A DNA stretch of 64,000 bases from Ostrinia nubilalis (Eukaryota; Arthropoda; Insecta; Lepidoptera; Crambidae): positions 754,001 through 818,000 of the forward strand of contig NC_087095.1 in NCBI RefSeq assembly GCF_963855985.1, written 5' to 3'. The first letter of the stretch is position 1; every line of letters starts with the position of its first letter. Shown here in pieces: positions 57,530 through 64,000 of the stretch. Below the pieces are notes generated by a model. That model made no database searches and was not told the origin of the DNA. It saw only the letters and a list, made by a program, of their open reading frames with translations. The position numbers were made by a program, and so were the translations under genes.

Positions 57530-60086
57530 ATGCCGCCTATTCTATCAAAACAGGCCAAAATTGCATTAGTTGCGGCAACTATCGTTGCTACATCGCCATT
57601 ACATAACCAACGAAAAAGAAGAAAAGAATGGGCAAAATTTTATCTCAGAAACAGACAACAGTACAGTCATATGAATCTCATTAAAGATCTCGATGATAAA
57701 GATTTTCGTATATATCTTCGAATGAGTTCCGAAGCATTTATTGAATTGTTGGATCTTGTGAAACCACATGTAACTAAATCCGATACAGTTATGCGACAAG
57801 CTGTGAGTGCTGAAGAGAGATTGGTGGCTACTTTAAAATTTCTAGCGTCTGGTAGAGAATTCAGAGAACTTAAATTCAGCACTAGTATATCATCACAATT
57901 ACTATCAGAGATAATACCAGAGACCTGTGAAGCAATCTATACAGTGCTCAAAAACTATGTGAAGGTATGTATAATTTATAGGTATCAAATAACACTAACA
58001 TAATTTCAATCATATTTTTTTTATTTATTCGTTAATTATTGAATGTAACAGTGAAGCCGCAGTAAGTACAAATTCTATTTTTTAAATATCAAATATTCAT
58101 GTATGTCAGTCCCTTTTCCTCTAAAAACGTTCTGCTGGCTTATCTCAGAAGGAATGTTATTTGAAGGTGGTTGTACAATGGAATGCTGTAGTAGTTCATC
58201 TATAAGTGTTTGGGGCAGAGGAGGACGTGTGTGAGCGGATGTGAGTGATGATTGGTATTGAGATGGATGTGAATGCTGTGGTGATGGCGATGGTGATGGT
58301 TGGTATTGAGATGGATGTGAATGCAGTGATGATGGCGATGGTGATGGTTGGTATTGAGATAGATGTGAATGCTGTGGTGATGGTTGGTATTGAGATGGAT
58401 GTGAATGCTGTGGTGATGGCGATGGTGATGGATGGTATTGAGATGGATGTGAATGCAGTGATGATGGCGATGGTGATGGTTGGTATTGAGATAGATGTGA
58501 ATGCTGTGGTGATGGTTGGTATTGAGATGGATGTGACTGCTGTGGTGATGGCGATGGTGATGGATGTGAATGCTGTGGTGATGGCGATGGTGATGGTTGG
58601 TATTCAGATAGATGTGAATTCTGTGGTGATGGTTGGTACTGAGATGGATGTGAATGCTGTGGTGATGGTTGGTATTGAGATGGATGTGACTGCTGTGGTG
58701 ATGGCGATGGTGATGGATGTGAATGCTGTGGTGATGGCGATGGTGATGGTTGGTATTCAGATAGATGTGAATTCTGTGGTGATGGTTGGTACTGAGATGG
58801 ATGTGAATGCTGTGGTGATGGTTGGTATTGAGATGAATGTGTCTGCTGTGGTGATGGCGATAGAGATGGATGTGAATGCTGTGGTGATGGCGATGGTGAT
58901 TGTTGGTATAGCGACGGTTGCATTGATGATACAGACTGTTGTGGTGTGTGCAACTGATATTGTAGTACCGGCCTGTTATGTGTTTGGGTTAAGTAGTAAC
59001 GTGAATTTATGGATATTGAAGTTTCTAAGCTAAGTTCTCCTAATTTTGCATAAAAAAACAGTTCTCCAATTAATTTCTCACAAATGAGTCTTTGCATTTT
59101 TGGTAGCTCCTTAAGCTGGGAGGCCACAGAGTGTCCAAAAGCATCTGCTGAGGTCAATTCCGATGAGCTATTGGCATTCACTAACTGTTTGGCAGACTCT
59201 AATAGCTCTTCTTGTTTCTTAAAGATAGCACTTTGTCGTTTAATTGAAGATTTTTCCTTTTTTGTTGCAGGTTCCTGAAACAGAAGATGCTTGGCTACAA
59301 ATAGCAACAGATTTTGAAAGGAAGTGGCAGTTCAGTCATTGCTTGGGTGCCATTGATGGCAAGCACATCATCATCGAAAAGCCACCACAGTCTGGTTCAT
59401 TATATTACAACTACAAAGGAACATTCAGTGTAGTTTTACTTGGTATCGTAAATGCCAATTACGAATTTATTTACGTGAATGCAGGCGCAAATGGCAGTGT
59501 TTCTGATGGCGGAGTATTTAAACATACAGTTTTTTATGAAAAATTAGTGAATAATCAATTACATTTACCAACACCTTCTGCCTTGCCTACATCGGATCTT
59601 ATTGCGCCATATTGTTTTGTTGCAGATAACGCATTCGCTATTAATGAAAACCTTTTAAAACCCTACCCACAGAGAAATTTGACACATGACAAAAGAATTT
59701 ATAACTATAGATTATGCAGGGCTAGAAGAATTGTCGAAAATGCATTCGGTATTTTAGCCGAACGTTTTAGAGTATTTAAAAAACCTATACAAATTAATGT
59801 CAAAAATGTACCAAAAGTGGTAATGGCTTCATGCGCATTACACAATTATTTGAGGAAAAAGTCTTGCAACTACATGACAAGGAACTGTGTCGATTTGGAG
59901 GACACTGAAAAATACACCTACCGGCCGGGAGATTGGCGACAAAATGACAACACTGTGAGTGTTAATAGAACAGAAAGGCAACGCACTGCAGATGGTAATT
60001 CTGTTAGGCAAATATTTACAGAATATTTTAACAATCAAGGGCGTGTTAATTTTCAAGATAGAATGATTAATGTTCTGAATATTTAA
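57530..60086 (+). CDS. PIF/Harbinger transposase (DDE nuclease, 2 exons, 416 aa)
   Basis: Exons are 57530-57964 and 59271-60086; donor AAG|GTATGT, acceptor TTTGTTGCAG; phase 0. It catalyses excision and integration of the element. Exon 1 (145 residues) has a basic N-terminus (NQRKRRKEW) and a helical region with FRIYLRMSSEAFIELLDLV and EERLVATLKFLASGREFREL, the helix-turn-helix-like part of HARBI1 proteins. Exon 2 carries the DDE_4 nuclease: first Asp in GAIDGKHI, the YYNYKGTFSVVLLG strand, GSVSDGGVF, second Asp in CFVADNAFA, and the final Glu in RIVENAFGILAERF. The total length is normal for HARBI1-type transposases and there is no stop or frameshift. AATAAA at 60307-60312 could end the transcript. 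The 1306-bp intron contains, antisense, the whole last exon of the MADF gene. Confidence 0.93.
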
Positions 60087-60603
60087 TGCTTACCTCAATA
60101 GATTGATTCTTAGTATTTGTTTCAATGTTGTCAACCATTTCGGCTGTCGGGTTTGACTTTTCATGCAGAAAACCCAAATGTTGGTAATACCACAATGTCG
60201 GGACATGCAAGTCTTCCACTCCAGCGCCACTAGTTTTGCTAGATTCCACCTAAAAACAAATAACATGCCGAACAAATAATATCTACTTCGTTATAAGTAC
60301 CTACACAATAAATAGTAAAAATGTCATCTGTTTTATTTTATTTCTTACCTTATTCCGTTCTCGTCTATAGGCAGCTCTGAGATGTTCTATTTTTTTCTTA
60401 ATTGCGGTAATAGTCGCAAGGGGGTAATATGACTTCCATTTTTCTAAAAGTATTTGAAATGCTTGATTGCGTGCATCTTTATTACAATAAAGGCTATGTG
60501 CGGTATTCCACAAACATGGAAAGTCTTTATACAACTCCAACAGCTCTATAACAGCTTTTTTCTCGGTACTAACGATGTCTTCTTGGCGTCGTTCCGAATC
60601 CAT
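58075..60603 (-). CDS. MADF/BESS-domain protein of the Harbinger element (3 exons, 536 aa)
   Basis: Exons are 60603-60349, 60249-60094 and 59274-58075 (stop TAG); donors AAG|GTAAGA and GAG|GTAAGC, acceptors TTTTTAG and CTGTTTCAG; all phase 0. Residues ~18-85 form a MADF (Myb/SANT-like) DNA-binding domain: AVIELLELYKDFPCLW, AFQILLEKWKSYYP, KKKIEHLRAAYRRERNK. It continues in exon 2 with SSKTSGAGVEDLHVPTLWYY, the usual MADF ending. Early in exon 3, SADAFGHSVASQLKELPKMQ and IGELFFYAKLGEL resemble a BESS interaction motif. A ~250-residue low-complexity part built of YQPSPSPSPQHSHPSQ-type repeats follows. PIF/Harbinger elements typically need such a second protein to recruit transposase to the ends. 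The ATG at 60603 is the first in frame. AATAAA at 58029-58024 could end the mRNA. Confidence 0.88.
58225..58930 (-). repeat. coding minisatellite in the MADF gene's last exon
   Basis: Tandem 36- and 48-bp units (GATGTGAATGCTGTGGTGAT / GGTGATGGTTGGTATTGAGA on the plus strand) encode YQPSPQHSHPSQ and YQPSPSPSPQHSHPSQ repeats. Unit lengths are multiples of three, so copy changes keep the frame. Larger blocks of several units are themselves duplicated (about 58500-58680 and 58680-58860). Confidence 0.85.
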
Positions 60604-60685
60604 GTCTGTGAACACGTTACGACGTGTTGCGCGTACGGAGGCTCAATTGCGACTAAACTGACATTTGGTTCGGTGCGCCGTCCAC

Positions 60686-60813
60686 ACGATCGAATCGGTT
60701 CGGAACGCACCGCGTACGATATGCATGCGCTCCGAACCAGCCGTACCGATATTAATAATAATAATGTCCGGCGGACCGTGCGCCACACGATCGAATTTGG
60801 TTCAGAGCGCACC
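60686..60813. repeat. subterminal repeats inside the right end of the Harbinger element
   Basis: ACGATCGAATCGGTTCGGAA plus CGCACC at 60686-60711 and ACGATCGAATTTGGTTCAGA plus GCGCACC at 60787-60813 repeat the inner part of the TIR motif (ACGATCGAACTTGGTTCGGA). Further GGTTCGGTGCG-type words lie at ~60667 and CGCTCCGAACC at ~60729. Such repeats are candidate binding sites for the transposase or the MADF protein. Confidence 0.65.
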
Positions 60814-60815
60814 AT

Positions 60816-60860
60816 GTTCGTGGTCCGTTCCGAACCAAGTTCGATCGTCTGTGAGTACTT
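60816..60860 (-). repeat. right terminal inverted repeat of the Harbinger element
   Basis: Reverse complement of 57392-57436 with a single mismatch, followed by TAA. Confidence 0.92.
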
Positions 60861-61713
60861 TAACTGTGAGCACCGAGCTCGAAAATAAAGAAAAAATGTA
60901 ACCTACCTACATAACTTCAATGAAAACTTTTTATCGAAAGTCACTAGAACGTTCGATGGCGCATTTACACTATGCGAAAAATTTATCGAAACTAGTGTAA
61001 ACACGCATTTCGGTTAGTTTCGCCGTGTGTGACTGATACTTCGTTGTGCGTGCTCGCGCTTCTTCTCGGTCAATTTCCCGCATAGTATAACTGCGCCATG
61101 AAAATACCCCTGAACCAGCATTGTTAGGTGCGAGCCTGCCTATAAAGTGATTGTGAAATGTAAGAAAATACGAAAAGTACACCCACCTTATTTCCAGCAT
61201 TTCGAGAATCCTAAATCACACCAGCTACCAGCATTACCAAAAAATTATTTCAGTTCGCAAATGTTCATGTTACGAATATTGTTCCACGTTCACAACACAA
61301 TGCAATCAAATAGGAAAAATCACAGTATAAAATAAGAGATTTGCTGTAAATCGGTAGTTAATTTCAGTCCAAGCATTTGCAAAAATACCAGAAGCACTTA
61401 CTGCGAACCCCAAACTCGGAAAGAAAGAGAAAATGTAACCTACCTACATAATTAAAATATTTTCTTTTTTTTTACCCAAATGCGCTTAAACGTTCGAATG
61501 AATCCAGAATGAATCCGAAGCACAGATTAGATATTAAAAAATGGAACACTATTTTTTTATAATGCCTGCACGGGATCACAAGATAATTGAAAGCGTTTGA
61601 AAATGGAACGTTAAATTGCGTTGTTGTCGTAATTTAAAAATGGAACACTCCCACGCATACCGCCGAGCTAAATAGCCAAGGCATAAACTTTTGAGAGCCT
61701 ACACGGCTTATTT

Positions 61714-61910
61714 GAGCGCTTGTAGACGTCCGTTTTTTTCACCGGATAACGGACCGTCAAAAAACGATATCCTTTGTTTGCTGTCAATTTTCTCGCCGGA
61801 CCCATGTCCGATGCATGTGCACACGTTCATTATAAACCATATGCCACCGCGAATCCGGCAAAAAACACGGTCCGTTATCCGGTGAAAAAAACGGACGTCT
61901 ACAAGCGCTC
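61714..61910. mobile_element. 197-bp MITE with perfect 44-bp TIRs
   Basis: 61714-61757 (GAGCGCTTGTAGACGTCCG..CGGACCGT) is inverted without mismatch at 61867-61910. TTA follows the right end (61911-61913), and TTA lies three bases before the left end (61708-61710), so the exact target duplication is unclear. Perfect ends suggest recent activity. Confidence 0.8.
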
Positions 61911-61919
61911 TTAGTGTGT

Positions 61920-63130
61920 AGACTTTTAACTACGAATTAAACTTAGGATTACTGAAACATTAATGTTAACTTATTTCAAGTAACCAACTCTTTTTTCTGG
62001 CGCTGAAAAATGAAGCTAATATTTCATCCAATTATTCTTTTGTTTCTCACAAACTGCCACAGACCAAAAACCAAAAAAGCCTTACTACAACATCACGTCA
62101 TTTGTATAAACAATTTTGTGTTATAATAGTTAGGTGCTGGTTCAATTATAAAATTGGTTTAATTTTGAAAAATTACATAGAGCTTTTTTAACTGTAACAA
62201 GTCCGAGCTACCAACTCTGTAGATATCCAAAACAACGTCCAAACAAAGGCATTTATCGCGATAACTCCGACGGGGAGCGATTGAAAAACGAAAAGGAAGT
62301 GTCTAAAGGTTTTTAAAAAAGAGAAATGGTTGTGAATAGCTTTTAAAGGTGCTCCAAGACAAATGGTGCTGTCGACGCGCGATCCCCGCTGATCGTTCGA
62401 AATACGTTGCGGATCCGCCTAGGAAGAACTGACGAAACGAATAACGGTATTTTAACGGTATTGTATAAATTAACGTTAAGTTTTTCATGGGCCTGTTTTA
62501 TGAACCAAATAAAACGTTGTTTTCGGGCTTGATAAGAAATTTCAGCTTACTTTCAAATAATTATCATTTCAGTCAATGCCAGTCTATAGATGGTAGTAAG
62601 TTCTACGTAGAGTGCTGCTTTTTATCAAGTCTTTAGTAATTACCGTGATTAATAAAACCTGTGATTTATTTTAATAAAAGCAATGTTACCATTATTCATA
62701 ATTTAACTGTATCAACTAATTTGGGTCACAAATTAAATTAAATTAGTATAAATAAAATAGTTTAACATATTTTTTTTGTGAAAATAAAGTCAGTCTCAAG
62801 TGATCATAGCGAAATATTTGCTTACAGTTTTGTATTAATTCTCATTGCTTTGAAACGAATCTATTATTCTATTTTTGAAACTGACACAAATTATTTATTA
62901 TCAACTATTTTTTCCACAGATCACACAAGAACTAGGCTTGCAAAAGACGTGCAAAAGATCATTTTTCATCTGTGACAGTTCTTTCAAATTATTTGATCGT
63001 TTGCAATTTTAAATAATTTAGCGTCAATTTTATTTGCATTTTTCTCATAAGTTATGTTACCGTGTAATTGCGATGATTGTGCGTGACCAAAATCCCGTGG
63101 CAGTGTTTTGTATTTTTGATGTGGTTTATG
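61920..63130. other. intergenic DNA, AT-rich
   Basis: No repeat or gene recognised, apart from a GC-richer patch at about 62365-62420 (GTCGACGCGCGATCCCC). Confidence 0.4.
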
Positions 63131-63172
63131 AACAAGTATCACGAACCGAAAGACGTTTGTTTTTAAAGTGTG

Positions 63173-63220
63173 TCAGTGTCATCTAGTTCCTGTGCGCCAG
63201 GATTAGTGTCAGAATGAGCT
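63173..63220 (+). promoter_or_regulatory. possible promoter and first coding exon of a gene leaving the window
   Basis: The initiator-like TCAGTGTCATC at 63173 is followed about 40 bp later by ATG AGC TTC AAA AAA G (63214 on) and a donor-like GTTAGT. This would encode MSFKK and splice onward beyond the window. There is no TATA box and no downstream exon in view, so this is a weak call. Confidence 0.2.
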
Positions 63221-63867
63221 TCAAAAAAGGTTAGTGTATAGTAAATTATTTGAGAAAAATTGAAATGATGCACGGGCGCACATATTATTATGGGTTTTTT
63301 CCCACAGCCCATCCGGTTTTTTGCAGCATCCGTATAGTATACGTTTTACTAAACATTCACACGAACATCCCGTTTGTAGCGTCACGCAAAAAACCGTTCC
63401 GTTCTAATTTTGAATTCAGTTTTGTCAACTGGTCCAGTACAAAGCAGGACTAGCATCTTCCTACATTACAATGAAGTTACAATGAACTTACAATGAAGTC
63501 CTATTTTGTTACAAAAACGTGTTTTCGAATGTATTGTCCATTATATTCTAACATTACGTTTTTACCAATACCATAGATCGCTGTTTTCTAAAAACAGCTT
63601 ATCTTTATAGCTCGTTTAAGGGCCAAAGACTTGTGCAACTTAATTCTGTACTTTAGAAGCTTCATATCGCATCACATTAATTTAAAAGGTGTTTGATTAA
63701 TGTTATTTGCGCTATTAAGGAAACCTGCTCTATTACCGTTGTAAATGATTTACCTGTACTTACTTAAACTTAACTGCCATCGTGATTGACTGTGAAGACG
63801 TATATCTACCCATATGGCGTCTCCTCTGGTTACCTACTCCAAGTTGACTCTTGACCTGAAATTCTAA

Positions 63868-63985
63868 GGCTGGGTTACACCATCTTACTTTAACATCAAC
63901 AAACATCAAAAATCTGTCAAACTCCATACAAAAAGCACCGGTTATCGTTATAGTCACGGTTAAAGTAAGTTGGTGCAACACAGTC
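63868..63985. mobile_element. MITE family B, full copy at the right edge
   Basis: GGCTGGGTTACACCATCTTA to GTAAGTTGGTGCAACACAG, with inverted ends. The centre has CAAACTCCATACAAAAAGCA and CCGGTTATCG. It is in the opposite orientation to 25071-25175. Confidence 0.75.
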
Positions 63986-64000
63986 TAAAACTCAATAATC

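Larger units (their letters stand above)
57392..60860. mobile_element. complete PIF/Harbinger transposon (3469 bp)
   Basis: TIRs are 57392-57436 and 60816-60860 (45 bp, one mismatch; outer bases AAGTAYTCACAGACGATCG). The target duplication TAA is at 57389-57391 and 60861-60863. Empty sites (GCAC-TAA-CTGTGA) survive in sister repeat units at 56359-56361 and 56817-56819. It carries an intact two-exon transposase gene on the plus strand and an intact three-exon MADF/BESS gene on the minus strand with interlocked exons. Near-identical TIRs, intact frames and a clean target duplication suggest a young, possibly autonomous copy. Confidence 0.92.
55503..61690. repeat. tandem array of ~0.5-0.6-kb units hosting the Harbinger element
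   Basis: Five unit starts (AAGTGCGAGTCTGC or AGGTGCGAGCCTGC) lie at 55503, 56093, 56618, 57098 and 61127. Spacings are 590, 525, 480 and, after subtracting the transposon, 557 bp. Shared words include GTACACCCACCTTATTTCCA, CATTTCGAGAATCCTAA, GTTCCACGTTCACACCAC, AACACTGAAATAGGAAAAAG, AGAAGCACTAACTGTGA and TCACTAAAACGTTCGA. Units differ by indels and alternative middle parts. No conserved reading frame. It is a low-copy satellite-like array of unknown role. Confidence 0.8.

Noticed and set aside
58245..59033. Long open frame on the plus strand (262 codons, Val/Met/Asp-rich repeats)
   Set aside because: It is the complement of the in-frame minisatellite of the MADF gene; the repeat keeps several frames open. 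The minus frame has splice borders and MADF/BESS homology.
1..64000. CRISPR arrays, operons, Shine-Dalgarno sites or other bacterial features
   Set aside because: Spliced genes, poly(A) signals and eukaryotic retroelements throughout; no spacer-repeat array seen.

Overview
The window is genomic DNA of an insect, almost certainly a moth or butterfly (Lepidoptera). The bulk sequence is AT-rich, genes are split by short introns with GT..AG borders, and the interspersed repeats (tRNA-headed SINEs, RTE-type LINE 3' ends with ATGATG or TTCG tails, a CR1/Zenon-like LINE ending in ATTTTG repeats, TTA- and TA-flanked MITEs) are of kinds I associate with lepidopteran genomes. No prokaryotic feature is present. 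Species cannot be read from the sequence.

Host genes sit in the first 14 kb: three genes for small secreted proteins with one fibronectin type III (FN3)-like domain. One is on the minus strand (939-1717, 2 exons, 136 aa). Two are tandem paralogues on the plus strand (8259-10875 and 11665-12729, 3 exons each, 169 aa each). All three share a phase-0 intron right after a Gly-Tyr-Lys. The plus-strand pair also shares a proximal promoter block and a TCAGTGCATC initiator. Downstream of the third gene its terminal exon and 3'UTR are repeated twice more (12931-13700). The copies differ almost only at silent codon positions, although the last has a 7-bp deletion.

From 14 to 39 kb and from 42 to 55 kb I find no convincing gene. 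These stretches hold MITEs (one TTA-flanked family of about 200 bp occurs four times), foldback elements, SINE and LINE fragments, and GC-rich islands in AT-rich DNA that could be regulatory. At 39.48-42.16 kb lies a CR1-like LINE with the end of ORF1, the endonuclease part of ORF2 and the last 31 residues of ORF2, but no reverse transcriptase: an internal deletion removed it. Two RTE-derived insertions (44629-44977 and 52332-52714) share an unusual inverted layout.

The most remarkable object is a complete PIF/Harbinger DNA transposon (57392-60860, 45-bp inverted repeats, TAA target duplication). It is inserted in a ~0.5-kb-unit tandem repeat array whose other units preserve the empty site. 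It carries two intact genes on opposite strands whose exons are interlocked. The last MADF/BESS-gene exon lies in the transposase intron, the last transposase exon lies in the last MADF intron, and the two opposing splice acceptors overlap so that the coding exons share 4 bp. The transposase (DDE nuclease) and the MADF/BESS protein (probable DNA-binding partner) would act together in element mobility.

The right end (63.1-63.2 kb) may hold a promoter and very short first coding exon of a gene running off the window, but this is weak.
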